64,000 nt of DNA from Reticulitermes speratus (taxonomy: Eukaryota > Arthropoda > Insecta > Blattodea > Rhinotermitidae). Every line of letters starts with the position of its first letter. The stretch's first letter is position 1. The stretch is from assembly GCA_021186555.1 (NCBI GenBank), contig JAJKFL010000237.1:42454483-42518482 (forward strand), read 5' to 3'. Made by a program: the position numbers and the translations under genes. This document shows positions 35,168 to 47,286 of this stretch, one piece after another. The notes beneath the pieces were generated by a model. The model worked only from the letters and a program-made list of their open reading frames with translations, was not told the origin of the DNA and did no database searches.

Positions 35168-38100
35168 TCTAACAGGCACAAACTGACATCTGTCATTCAG
35201 CAAAGTGCCACCGACTGCAACTGCAACACACTGCAACGTCTAACAGGCCACAAGCTGACATCTGTCATTCAGCAAAGTGCCACCGACTGCAACTGCAACA
35301 CACTGCAACGTCTAACAGGCCACAAGCTGACATCTGTCATTCAGCAAAGTGCCACCGACTGCAACTGCAACACACTGCAACGTCTAACAGGCACAAGCTG
35401 ACATCTGTCATTCAGCAAAGTGCCACCGACTGCAACTGCAACACACTGCAACGTCTAACAGGCACAAGCTGACATCTGTCATTCAGCAAAGTGCCACCGA
35501 CTGCAACTGCAACACACTGCAACGTCTAACAGGCCACAAGCTGACATCTGTCATTCAGCAAAGTGCCACCGACTGCAACTGCAACACACTGCAACGTCTA
35601 ACAGGCACAAGCTGACATCTGTCATTCAGCAAAGTGCCACCGACTGCAACTGCAACACACTGCAACGTCTAACAGGCCACAAGCTGACATCTGTCATTCA
35701 GCAAAGTGCCACCGACTGCAACTGCAACACACTGCAACGTCTAACAGGCCACAAGCTGACATCTGTCATTCAGCAAAGTGCCACCGACTGCAACTGCAAC
35801 ACACTGCAACTTCTAACAGGCCACAAGCTGACATCTGTCATTCAGCAAAGTGCCACCGACTGCAACTGCAACACACTGCAACGTCTAACAGGCACAAGCT
35901 GACATCTGTCATTCAGCAAAGTGCCACCGACTGCAACTGCAACACACTGCAACGTCTAACAGGCCACAAGCTGACATCTGTCATTCAGCAAAGTGCCACC
36001 GACTGCAACTGCAACACACTGCAGCGTCTAACAGGCCACAAGCTGACATCTGTCATTCAGCAAAGTGCCACCGACTGCAACTGCAACACACTGCAACGTC
36101 TAACAGGCCACAAGCTGACATCTGTCATTCAGCAAAGTGCCACCGACTGCAACTGCAACACACTGCAACGTCTAACAGGCCACAAGCTGACATCTGTCAT
36201 TCAGCAAAGTGCCACCGACTGCAACTGCAACACACTGCAACGTCTAACAGGCACAAGCTGACATCTGTCATTCAGCAAAGTGCCACCGACTGCAACTGCA
36301 ACACACTGCAACTTCTAACAGGCCACAAGCTGACATCTGTCATTCAGCAAAGTGCCACCGACTGCAACTGCAACACACTGCAACGTCTAACAGGCCACAA
36401 GCTGACATCTGTCATTCAGCAAAGTGCCACCGACTGCAACTGCAACACACTGCAACGTCTAACAGGCCACAAGCTGACATCTGTCATTCAGCAAAGTGCC
36501 ACCGACTGCAACTGCAACACACTGCAGCGTCTAACAGGCCACAAGCTGACATCTGTCATTCAGCAAAGTGCCACCGACTGCAACTGCAACACACTGCAAC
36601 GTCTAACAGGCCACAAGCTGACATCTGTCATTCAGCAAAGTGCCACCGACTGCAACTGCAACACACTGCAACGTCTAACAGGCACAAGCTGACATCTGTC
36701 ATTCAGCAAAGTGCCACCGACTGCAACTGCAACACACTGCAACGTCTAACAGGCACAAGCTGACATCTGTCATTCAGCAAAGTGCCACCGACTGCAACTG
36801 CAACACACTGCAACGTCTAACAGGCCACAAGCTGACATCTGTCATTCAGCAAAGTGCCACCGACTGCAACTGCAACACACTGCAACGTCTAACAGGCACA
36901 AGCTGACATTTGTCATTCAGCAAAGTGCCACCGACTGCAACTACAACACACTGCAACGTCTAACAGGCCACAAGCTGACATCTGTCATTCAGCAAAGTGC
37001 CACCGACTGCAACTGCAAACACACTGCAACGTCTAACAGGCACAAGCTGACATCTGTCATTCAGCAAAGTGCCACCGACTGCAACTGCAACACACTGCAA
37101 CGTCTAACAGGCACAAGCTGACATCTGTCATTCAGCAAAGTGCCACCGACTGCAACTGCAACACACTGCAACGTCTAACAGGCACAAGCTGACATCTGTC
37201 ATTCAGCAAAGTGCCACCGACTGCAACTGCAACACACACTGCAACGTCTAACAGGCACAAGCTGACATCTGTCATTCAGCAAAGTGCCACCGACTGCAAC
37301 TGCAACACACTGCAACTTCTAACAGGCCACAAGCTGACATCTGTCATTCAGCAAAGTGCCACCGACTGCAACTGCAACACACTGCAACGTCTAAAGGCAC
37401 AAGCTGACATCTGTCATTCAGCAAAGTGCCACCGACTGCAACTGCAACACACTGCAACGTCTAACAGGCCACAAGCTGACATCTGTCATTCAGCAAAGTG
37501 CCACCGACTGCAACTGCAACACACTGCAACGTCTAACAGGCACAAGCTGACATCTGTCATTCAGCAAAGTGCCACCGACTACAACTGCAACACACTGCAA
37601 CGTCTAACAGGCACAAGCTGACATCTGTCATTCAGCAAAGTGCCACCGACTGCAACTGCAACACACTGCAACTTCTAACAGGCCACAAGCTGACATCTGT
37701 CATTCAGCAAAGTGCCACCGACTGCAACTGCAACACACTGCAACGTCTAACAGGCACAAGCTGACATCTGTCATTCAGCAAAGTGCCACCGACTGCAACT
37801 GCAACACACTGCAACGTCTAACAGGCACAAGCTGACATCTGTCATTCAGCAAAGTGCCACCGACTGCAACTGCAACACACTGCAACGTCTAACAGGCACA
37901 AGCTGACATCTGTCATTCAGCAAAGTGCCACCGACTGCAACTGCAACACACTGCAACTTCTAACAGGCCACAAGCTGACATCTGTCATTCAGCAAAGTGC
38001 CACCGACTGCAACTGCAACACACTGCAACGTCTAACAGGCACAAGCTGACATCTGTCATTCAGCAAAGTGCCACCGACTGCAACTGCAACACACTGCAAC

Positions 38101-38598
38101 GTCTAACAGGCACAAGCTGACATCTGTCATTCAGCAAAGTGCCACCGACTGCAACTGCAACACACTGCAACGTCTAACAGGCACAAGCTGACATCTGTCA
38201 TTCAGCAAAGTGCCACCGACTGCAACTGCAACACACTGCAACGTCTAACAGGCACAAGCTGACATCTGTCATTCAGCAAAGTGCCACCGACTGCAACTGC
38301 AACACACTGCAACGTCTAACAGGCACAAGCTGACATCTGTCATTCAGCAAAGTGCCACCGACTGCAACTGCAACACACTGCAACGTCTAACAGGCACAAG
38401 CTGACATCTGTCATTCAGCAAAGTGCCACCGACTGCAACTGCAACACACTGCAACGTCTAACAGGCACAAGCTGACATCTGTCATTCAGCAAAGTGCCAC
38501 CGACTGCAACTGCAACACACTGCAACGTCTAACAGGCACAAGCTGACATCTGTCATTCAGCAAAGTGCCACCGACTGCAACTGCAACACACTGCAACG
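35168..38598 (+). repeat. 71/72-bp satellite, about 48 copies
   Basis: The unit contains ACAAGCTGACATCTGTCATT, CAGCAAAGTGCCACCGACTG and CAACTGCAACACACTGCAAC. GGCACAAG (71 bp) and GGCCACAAG (72 bp) versions alternate, with the 71-bp form dominating the right half. GTCTAACAGG is replaced by TTCTAACAGG in several units at intervals, hinting at multi-unit duplication. Confidence 0.97.
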
Positions 38599-38789
38599 CG
38601 AATGACCGCTGAAGCAAAACTCTGTGCGCCGTGACGCGGTCGTCGTACATCACGGATTTTAAAGAAAAGCGAAAACAGACACAAACCAAAAATAACATCG
38701 CACTGCACGACCTGCCGCGGGCGCACGCGATTTGCACAGCACTGTCTCGGAAATCAGCGTTCGGGAATTCGAACTTTCGTTATCACCCA

Positions 38790-38990
38790 CAGTAATACCT
38801 TGTTCGACCTTTCGTGACTGGTTCCCATGAATCGAAATAAGACCACGTGCCTGGCGAGTCGGCACGGTATGCCTATTGCGCAGATCACTGTCAGCTCAGT
38901 CAAGCTCTGTCTTTCATTAAGTGAGGTTGACTGCTTTACTCCTTTATGCAACGACACTCGCCTTCATTTCGTGTACTTATACTTCCATAA
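38790..38990 (-). repeat. dispersed repeat family X, copy 2
   Basis: Antisense: CTTTCGTGACTGGTTCCC and TGGCGAGTCGGC match the reverse of the 63.4-kb copy. Confidence 0.6.
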
Positions 38991-39128
38991 AGGTTTGCAT
39001 TTTATTGCAAACAAACTATGATCCTTGTTACCAATACGTATATTAATATCACTGACACACGTAACAAACATGCTCTTTGTGCTTGTTGAGGTTATTTTAT
39101 ATATTTACTACTGGCACTTCTTATGTAC

Positions 39129-39392
39129 ATGGGCCGGGATAGCTCAGTTAGTATAGCGACTTGATACGAGCTGGACGGTCCGGGGATCGAAATCCCGGTG
39201 GGGGCGAGATTTTCAACACCCGTCCAGACCGGCCCTGGGGCCTACCCAACCTCCTACACAATGGGTACCGGGTCATTCCCGGGGGTAAAGCGGCCGAGGC
39301 GTGGCGTTGACCACCCACCCCATCTAGCGCCGAGGTTACTCCCCCTCTGGGCCTTCATGGCCTGTTCTAGGGTGACCTTTACCTTTTACCTT
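39129..39392 (+). mobile_element. SINE family 1 with perfect 13-bp duplication
   Basis: Full head (GGGCCGGGATAGCTCAGTTA, GGGGATCGAAATCCCGG) and body, with a TTTACC-type tail. It is flanked by perfect copies of ACTTCTTATGTAC at 39116-39128 and 39393-39405. It is a young-looking insertion. Confidence 0.92.
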
Positions 39393-39496
39393 ACTTCTTA
39401 TGTACGTTCCTGCAGCCAAACAGGCGTTTACACCTACAATCGATTCCGATGTTCGTGATCGTCTTATCGAAGCCATGGCGATCTCGCTGCATCATG

Positions 39497-40716
39497 CCAC
39501 ACGCTCCTGGTAGCATCCCCGCCTAACACAGTCCACACGCTCCTGGTAGCATCCCCGCCTAACACAGTCCACACGCTCCTGGTAGCATCCCCGCCTAACA
39601 CAGTCCACACGCTCCTGGTAGCATCCCCGCCTAACACAGTCCACACGCTCCTGGTAGCATACCCGCCTAACACAGTCCACACGCTCCTGGTAGCATCCCC
39701 GCCTAACACAGTCCACACGCTCCTGGTAGCATCCCCGCCTAACACAGTCCACACGCTCCTGGTAGCATACCCGCCTAACACAGTCCACACGCTCCTGGTA
39801 GCATACCCGCCTAACACAGTCCACACGCTCCTGGTAGCATCCCCGCCTAACACAGTCCACACGCTCCTGGTAGCATCCCCGCCTAACACAGTCCACACGC
39901 TCCTGGTAGCATCCCCGCCTAACACAGTTCACACGCTCCTGGTAGCATACCCGCCTAACACAGTCCACACGCTCCTGGTATCATCCCCGCCTAACACAGT
40001 CCACACGCTCCTGGTAGCATCCCCGCCTAACACAGTCCACACGCTCCTGGTAGCATCCCCGCCTAACACAGTTCACACGCTCCTGGTAGCATCCCCGCCT
40101 AACACAGTCCACACGCTCCTGGTAGCATCCCCGCCTAACACAGTCCACACGCTCCTGGTAGCATCCCCGCCTAACACAGTCCACACGCTCCTGGTAGCAT
40201 CCCCGCCTAACACAGTCCACACGCTCCTGGTAGCATCCCCGCCTAACACAGTCCACACGCTCCTGCTAGCATCCCCGCCTAACACAGTCCACACGCTCCT
40301 GGTAGCATCCCCGCCTAACACAGTCCATACTCTCCTGGTAGCATCTCCGCCTAACACAGTCCATACTCTCCTGGTAGCATCCCCGCCTAACACAGTCCAT
40401 ACTCTCCTGGTAGCATCCCCGCCTAACACAGTCCATACTCTCCTGGTAGCATCCCCGCCCAACACAGTCCATACTCTCCTGGTAGCATCCCCGCCTAACA
40501 CAGTCCATACTCTCCTGGTAGCATCCCCGCCTAACACAGTCCATACTCTCCTGGTAGCATCCCCGCCCAACACAGTCCATACTCTCCTGGTAGCATCCCC
40601 GCCTAACACAGTCCATACTCTCCTGGTAGCATCCCCGCCTAACACAGTCCATACTCTCCTGGTAGCATCCCGCCTAACACAGTCCATACTCTCCTGGTAG
40701 CATCCCCGATTAACAC
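39497..40716 (-). repeat. 36-bp minisatellite, about 34 copies, two blocks
   Basis: Units contain CTCCTGGTAGCATCCCCGCC then TAACACAGTC. From 39497 to about 40325 the unit begins CACACGCTC. From about 40326 on it begins CATACTCTC, a sharp switch between two homogenised blocks. Period 36 gives open frames of up to 235 codons on the minus strand, which I do not accept as genes. Confidence 0.97.
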
Positions 40717-40859
40717 AGTCCACACGCCGCCATCTTAACGATATTCTCACATCGTGCAGGCGCCGAGAACGTGACGCCATATAGTCTGAACAATGGGTAT
40801 CGACGTTTCGAAAGCATGTATTTCCTTACTTTCAGCGTTAAAATGCCTGATGATGCAGG

Positions 40860-40925
40860 CAACAGCTTCGCCCATCTACCAGACTACACTGCGTCACATT
40901 CCAGAAAACCACTCCATTAATATAC
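40860..40925 (+). repeat. dispersed repeat family Y fragment
   Basis: CATCTACCAGACTACACTGC and CACATTCCAGAAAACCAC resemble fragments near 48005-48050 and 54085-54150 (CAGAATTACCACTATATGCT, AACATCCCAGAAGAG). Small pieces of one old dispersed repeat seem likely. Confidence 0.4.
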
Positions 40926-41058
40926 ACTGTAAGTCTACGGCAGGGTCTTCTTCTGATCGACCACACCAACTCCATGAAGCTGACTGGTCCTGCCTTTGCA
41001 CCATCGATCCCATCTCGACACCGCCCGCCACAAACACACTGCAAGCTTATCAGTGAAT

Positions 41059-41349
41059 AAAAGGTAAAGGTAAAGGTCACCCTAGAACAGGCCATGAAGG
41101 CCCAGAGGGGAGGTAGATGTATAGCTCTACTCTTTCTTTAACCTCGGCGCTAGATAGGGGGTGGGTGGTCAACGCCACGCCCCGGCCGTTTTATCCCCGG
41201 GAATGACCCGGTACCCATTGTACAGGAGGCTGGGTGGGCCCCAGGGCCAGTCTGGACGGGTGCGGAAAATCTCGCCCCCACCGGGATTCGATCCCCGGAC
41301 CGTCCAGCTCGTAGCGAGTCGCTATACCGACTGAGCTATCCCGGCCACG
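41059..41349 (-). mobile_element. SINE family 1 with 10-bp duplication
   Basis: A complete antisense copy from the GGTAAAGGTAAAGG tail to the GAGCTATCCCGGCC head. Flanked by ATCAGTGAAT at 41049-41058 and 41350-41359. Confidence 0.9.
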
Positions 41350-41409
41350 ATCAGTGAATTACTGGAATGAATGTGGAAGGAAGCGGTCGTGGCCTGACTT
41401 CAGATACTA

Positions 41410-42004
41410 TCCAGTATTGGTCTGGTTGATGATGACACACTTCTAACATGAAACCGACGAAAAATACCAAAGTTAGATAGCTGTGGAACTTAATTTACCA
41501 TCCTATGGGTAGAATACATAGACCGTGCGCGCGCGAGTAGTGCTGAGGGCAAGTAGCTAGACCTGAGGAGGACGAAGTGGAAACGAGCTCGATAAAGCCG
41601 CATAATGAGGAGCTTCATAGTCTGAATGTACCGTGTTATTGCGACGACCATCTCAAGAAGTATCAGATGGGCGGTGCGCTTAGCACGTATGTGCCATATG
41701 AAAGCTTCATACATAATTCTAGTGCGGAAACCTGGAACAAACAGTCCACTCGAAAGACACAGTAGTAGATGGTAGGAATACGCATTAAAACGTATCTTAA
41801 CGACAAAACATTTGAAGGTGTGTACTGGATTCATCTGGCTCCCCTTTTCGTATCGCGTGATGAACCTCTGTGAGCACTAATACACCGCCGATAATTTCTT
41901 GGCCAACTGTGCAACCACCAGCTTCTAAGAAGACCACTGCTCCTTAGAGTTGATGAACAATTAGCAATGGAAATGATTAACTGATTTCTGTGTTACGTAA
42001 TACA
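41410..42004. other. unassigned sequence
   Basis: No gene or repeat recognised. 41366-41400 (AAGCGGTCGTGGCC) resembles 20232-20262, a possible SINE head fragment. Confidence 0.3.
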
Positions 42005-42085
42005 GGGTAAATGACAACGCTGAAATACGTCATGAAGGCGAATGGAGTGTGGAGGCATAGCTCCGCGAAATCTATCCTCGGCAGG
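42005..42085 (-). mobile_element. SINE family 1 tail fragment
   Basis: A short diverged antisense piece: GTCATGAAGGCGAATGGAG, AGGCATAGCTCCGCG, ATCCTCGGC. Confidence 0.55.
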
Positions 42086-42170
42086 TGATTCAAGTATGCG
42101 ATTTGCTTGCCCATCCACAGTTTTATACCCACTTCGTGCCGCGAACAACAGTACTCAGACTGCTGTTGAT

Positions 42171-42171
<1 letters not shown>

Positions 42172-42211
<40 letters not shown>

Positions 42212-42223
42212 GTAGTAGTAGTA
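42172..42223. repeat. ACT/AGT palindromic trinucleotide repeat
   Basis: A run of CTA units switches directly to GTA units. The two halves are reverse complements, so the tract is a perfect hairpin. Confidence 0.95.
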
Positions 42224-42389
42224 GACAGGCAGCGATCTTCAATTTCAAACTTTCAGTGCCCTTGGTACGTTACATCCCCCCCCCCCTTAGGTACGAGGGT
42301 AGCTTCTTTTCCTTCCCTGTCCCTTGCCTCAACAACTGTATCACAAGGGTAGAGTCTTTCTTCAGAATTCAGCGGTTCCTCAAGTAGCA

Positions 42390-42810
42390 AAGTAATTCCC
42401 TACATTTCATGGAACCCGAAGGTTCATTACCGTTCACATCCCGCTAGAGGACCGCATCCCCAGACACATGAATCCAATCCACACCCTCCCATCCTATTTA
42501 TTTAACATCCATTTCAATATCGTCCTCCCATCTACGCCTAGGTAATCGAAGCTGTACTTTCCTTTGTTTTCCCACCAAACCCCTTTAAGCATTTCACTTC
42601 CCTACTATGCGTGCCCCAATCCCCACGAACCTCACCTTCCTAGCTTTCCTCGCCGTAGTACAGACATATAGATTATGAAACTCATTACGCAGTTTTCTCT
42701 AGCCTCCTGTTACTGATCAGCGTTAAGTCTAATTTTCCGCTCAGCACCCTGTATATGTTCTTCCCTCGCTCTAAGACACCACGTTTCACACCCCAGTCCC
42801 CTGCCTAACA
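42390..42810 (-). mobile_element. RTE-like LINE 3' fragment
   Basis: Antisense copy with the AACCCGAAGGTTCATTACCG end, CCCATCTACGCCTAGG, and a further 5' part reaching the VLYGCETW region (ACGTTTCACACCCCAGTCCC). It is the longest antisense copy in the window, and is degenerate. Confidence 0.75.
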
Positions 42811-44457
42811 TTTCACTTTCACGCAATTGCGACGAACTGACCTCTCGCTGACTCTACACACATAACCTCAACTACGTTTACCTAACCTGCAGCCTTCAGC
42901 TATCGTTGCAAGTTCTATCGCATTTACAGAACTGTATCGGTGTTACAAACGAAATCAATTACCCAACGTAACAAACACACACAAACAAACACACAGACAC
43001 AGCAATTCGCTTATACGCCAATTTATGAAACACTATACATGGTTAAACGACAGACATTACTTACTTCTAGTACTCCTTCCCGTCACCAAACAATCACTTC
43101 AGGTGCCGCAGAATGAAGAAACAATCAACAAAGCAACCACTAAATTCTTCCTTCAGCGATACAGGTATTAGTACACACACCTGAACACATATCTTGATGT
43201 CAAACGTCACTGACTAAGCCATACGAACACACAAATTACACAACTACTCTAGTACTTATATTCTTCGCGTCTAGATGTTTTACGGTATTACATGTAACAT
43301 ATTCGTACACTCTTCTTGTATCAAGCTTAACTAATGAAATATGAAAGAGACATTAAAACATTTTCAGTTAGTGATATGCCCTGCACATTAGTACGAAGCA
43401 CCACCGATACGCACCGCTAGAATGCATGACCCATAGCAGGTTATTATACCAGAAGATAGCGCTGATGGGCACGGACTGTGAATTGGCGCCACACTTAAAA
43501 CCACTTCACTGTGTGCTCACATTCAAAAATAATTTCTTCAACTAATAGTTTTCTACAAACAATTTCAGATTCAAAAATGTTGGCAAATCTTGCATGATAA
43601 AATTTTGGAGTTGTCCTAAAATGCTCAAATACACATAACTGAAATTCCAACACGTTATTACAAAACAGAATCTTATCTTTATTGAACAGTACATTCAATT
43701 TATGTTAATTTTGTACATAACCCATGGAGTAAAAGCTACTACTTTCACTGTCTATCTGTAAATTCCCATGCCAGTTGACAACAGTCCACATCCTTACACA
43801 TATATCCTAGTTCTGTAAATTGATTGTAATAACATCTTCCCATCTACATCTATGTCTGCGACTCCCAAGTGTAACTCTTTGCTTCAAGTTTTCGAAATAC
43901 AGTCTTGCACTTACCTGTGTTTTTCCTCTGCGCATGGTGCCAGGTGCAAAAAACAGAAATTGTACCCTTAACCAAAATAATTTTATCAATCAATCAAATG
44001 AAAATCTACTGCTTTTAAAACAGTAACATTTCCACCTGTGAGGTAGATGGCCGAAAACCTATCATCACAAAAGAAACAGGTTACAGTGTCACAATGGGCC
44101 TCAGTGGCATAAATTTCTCAATTCAGAAATGAATGATCATTTTCCATTAATGCTAGATTTGGTGTTGGGTGACAAAAATCCAAAATGTTACACAACCTTA
44201 CAGAGAGACTGGACTTAAATGAATTCTTTGGAATGATTTAAGCAATCGAAAATGGAATATGAAACTTGGAAACGGAGACATGAGAAGTGGAAAAGTATAA
44301 GCCAGAGATTCTGGGAGTAAAGGAGGTGAGATGGGAAAAAGTTGGCATGGATTATAGTTTTCCAATGGAAAAAGGAATGAGAATTTTCAATGAGCAACAG
44401 GAGTTTTTGTACGTAAGGTAATCATATCAGCAGCTAGGGGTTTAGTGTGTTTGGTTT
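42811..44457. other. AT-rich unassigned sequence
   Basis: A change to more AT-rich sequence starts here and continues across the gene region. No exon or repeat is supported. Confidence 0.35.
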
Positions 44458-44458
44458 A

Positions 44459-44684
44459 CACATATATATATATATATATTTTCATGCTGCCAATTGCTAA
44501 CATTATGCAGCACCAGTGGCAAATAAATAAATGTGAATGTGGAAAGTTGGTGAAATGATACAGATACTGGAGGGGGGGGAAGTATTTAGAGAAAAACCTG
44601 TCCCAGTGCCACTTTGCCCACCCCAAGTCCCATTGCAATTGGCTTGGGATTGAACCATTCCCAGATATATATATATATATATAA
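44459..44684 (-). mobile_element. SINE family 3, single unamplified tail unit
   Basis: The antisense SINE body (44494-44657: AACATTATGCAGCACCAGTG, AGTTGGTGAAATGATACAG, CTGTCCCAGTGCCACTTTGC) lies between two AT runs (44459-44480 and 44662-44682). It probably inserted into an AT microsatellite. It carries just one copy of the 91-bp unit found in the large arrays. Confidence 0.75.
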
Positions 44685-44814
44685 ACAAACACATCTTGAT
44701 CTAGAAATTAGTACATCAAAATCCTTTTTCTAATTTTACATATTCTCACCCTTGTGGCAGTAATTACAAATACATCCACCACCTTTTGATGTTGATCTGC
44801 TAACACAAATCTGA

Positions 44815-44929
44815 GGATGTGACACTGCACTGCTGCCAATGTCATGGCGTCAAATGACACTGCACTGCTGCCAATGTCATGGCGTCAAATGACACTGCAC
44901 TGCTGCCAATGTCATGGCGTCAAATGCTC
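44815..44929 (+). repeat. 35-bp tandem repeat, about 3 copies
   Basis: Three copies contain GACACTGCACTGCTGCCAAT and GTCATGGCGTCAAAT. Confidence 0.95.
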
Positions 44930-45628
44930 AGGGACTCAGCGACAATCTGAAAGCTCACATAACACACATGTTTGATCACAATTAGCAGCAACAAGGCAAA
45001 TATAAGAGCAGCCCAAATAATGATACAATAGGGGTTCCTAAGGACACTACAATGTAGTGAACACAGCATCAAACTACGGCAGCACAGCTTAGTGCTGCGC
45101 AACTAGTATAAAATAAGGTGTGAAATATGTCAAGGCTTTAACAAACAGCACTGAATTCTGTCCAGCAAATACTGCCCTAAGTGCAAATATAACATTATGA
45201 ATGCAGAGGTTTCTAATTTTCATTCAATAAACTGTTTGCTATCAATGTATTTTCTTTGTTTGTATGAGTGTGAAGGTCACCACAGATTCAAGGTCATGCA
45301 CATTTCACGAACACTGTATATAACAAAACATGTTAAAACACATAATAAGTTTTGTTTTTGAACCAATTTCAAAACTATGACAAACTGAAGCCCCATGTAC
45401 TGCAAGCAAATGTTAAGTAATACTTTTAGGTGACATCAACCCATTGTGTTAGTTAATCAGTATTGATTGGTTAAGTAATACAATCGTCTTATCTTCTCTC
45501 AGCTACCCGACGTTCAGTTTGTTTTGTTACATGCACAAAAATGACAAACTAGCTCAAGTCATTTTGCATGCTGTATCTCAAGGGAATATTTTACATATAG
45601 GCTGCTCTCGTCAAACTTACAGTACTTG
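44930..45628. other. unassigned sequence
   Basis: AT-rich. No gene or repeat recognised. Confidence 0.3.
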
Positions 45629-46082
45629 AATTAAATAAATAGACCAACTAATGCACTATTTGACCACTTTAACGTAGTGTCTTTCTTATACACCCTACAC
45701 GTGTTTCGGACCTAGGTCCATCTTCGGGGGTCTCAGTATTGATAAAAACTACTAAAACAAGCACATGTTTAAACGAACGTACAACACTTGCGTACCGCTA
45801 TTGTGGTAGAATTGTCTGGATAAAATTGTAGAACATAAATATGTATATATTTAGTTAAAACCTTATTAAAATTGTGAGATATATGTATGATGTTCACTGG
45901 TGCGGAAATACTGGCTTTTGTTGTTTGATGTCTCGTGATGCGTATTCTGTAAAGTGAATGAACCGTCTGAATAGTAACTAAAATATTTTATTTATTATCC
46001 AGCAATTAACGTGTAGGGTGTATAAGAAAGACACTACATTAAAGTAGTCAAATAGGGCATTTGTTGGTCTATTTATTTAATT
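45629..46082. mobile_element. foldback/MITE with 74-bp terminal inverted repeats
   Basis: Arms 45629-45702 and 46009-46082 are inverted copies (AATTAAATAAATAGACCAAC at the outer end, ACCCTACACGT at the inner end). Just inside the left arm is GTTTCGGACCTAGGTCCATC, related to the block in the foldback element at 7.5 kb. The interior is AT-rich with no ORF. The right arm begins near the predicted hammerhead cleavage site. Confidence 0.8.
45691..45733 (-). ncRNA. degenerate hammerhead-like motif
   Basis: Minus strand: ACCC, CCGAAGA (one base off the CUGANGA core), U, the palindrome GGACCUAGGUCC as stem II, GAAA, the palindrome ACACGUGU ending in GUA, then GGGU pairing with ACCC. The core change (U to C) should lower activity. 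Confidence 0.4.
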
Positions 46083-46506
46083 TGATTCATAGAAATGCAC
46101 GGTGATAATAGTGTGAAATTTATAGTACTTGGTCTAGTCACTCGTACAGTAAGACGCAGGTTTATTAACAGTTTTATTGTTTTTACACTCACACACATTG
46201 GCAAGTGGCAATCTGCTATCACAAAGCAGTTTTGTTTTAACTTCTCAGCGCACAGCATGTGAGTCTGCATTTGACTTGTCTGCAACTGGGAACGCTAATA
46301 ATCTCCTCTAAAACTAACGTCAAACTTTCTCATGCAAGAAACAAACCCCCACACTTTAAAGTCTATCTATGGCCTCGCATTACAGCCAGACAATACGGTA
46401 TAACTCTGTTGCAAAACAGTGCGATTGCTAGCTGTCAGCTATGCGTCCGCCCAAGCAATCTTTACACAACAGAACAACAGTCAGGTGCAGTACATGTTCT
46501 CTATTA

Positions 46507-46870
46507 ACAGATGGAAATCAAAGAAGTGACAGATATAAAATTTCTTGGTTTGGGAATTGACAAACATATGAAATGGAAGACTGATACTAAGCAAATAATA
46601 CCAAATGAACACTGCCAGTTATGACCTATATTTATATATCAATGTAGTAATATAAACACATTTAAAATTATCTACTTTGTTTACACCCATTTAATAATGA
46701 AGTATGGAATTATATTCTGGGGCAATTCAAAATACAGCGAAACAGTCTTTCAGTTACAAAAGAAAATTGTGATAACTATGACAGGGACTGAATCCAGAAC
46801 TTCAAGTAAACATTTATTCCAAGCACTGGAAACACTGACTCCACTTCTCAACATACACCATCTTTAACAA
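46507..46870 (+). mobile_element. LINE reverse-transcriptase fragment
   Basis: Broken frames read EIKEVTDIKFLGLGIDKHMK then WKTDTKQIIP, then YGIIFWGNS, then VFQLQKKIVITMTGTESRTS then SKHLFQALETLTPL. This is the post-palm part of a Jockey/CR1-like reverse transcriptase. It has stops and no 5' or 3' completion. It lies just 3' of the RNF4-like gene on the opposite strand and may lie within its 3' untranslated region. Confidence 0.78.
46813..46818 (-). terminator. candidate polyadenylation signal
   Basis: AATAAA on the minus strand about 215 bases downstream of the RNF4-like stop, inside the antisense LINE fragment. A match this short is weak evidence. Confidence 0.25.
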
Positions 46871-47030
46871 CTTTTTTGGTATATAATTTAGAACATCTTA
46901 CTTTCAACTTTTCGGTGCACAGTACTGACAAAAGTAAAAATGTATGTATGTATGTATGTACGTAATAATTTAAATTAATAAAATGTACAGAACAGAATAC
47001 TTAAAACATGACACACAACACTTTGATATA

Positions 47031-47286
47031 CTACAAATATATAGGATGAATGTCTCGGATCGTCTGCTTCTTACGACACAGCGGACATTCCTTTCTCTCG
47101 TTGAGAATGGTTACAATACACGAATAACAATACATGTGTCCACAGTGTGTTGACATCACTTGTTTCTCCGGTGCTGGGTTACAAAAGTCCAGCCCCTCCA
47201 GACACACTGGACATGTAAAGGCCTCTGATAGATTCTTCTTGCAAGATTTCTTCTTGGGGGATTTCTTCTCAGCACAGTCTTCCAAC
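47031..47286 (-). CDS. RNF4-like gene, coding exon 3 (RING domain)
   Basis: Acceptor GTGTTCCAG|GTTGG. The first base completes the Arg68 codon. It encodes the K-rich linker and the full RING, with the stop TAG at 47033-47031. This is the most secure coding segment in the window. Confidence 0.93.

Noticed and set aside
39464..40780. Open frames up to 235 codons on the minus strand
   Set aside because: The same effect of a 36-bp period. The peptide is a perfect 12-residue cycle and ends with the array.
46507..46870. Host gene with reverse-transcriptase similarity
   Set aside because: Stops and frame changes, and fragment length typical of a dead LINE.
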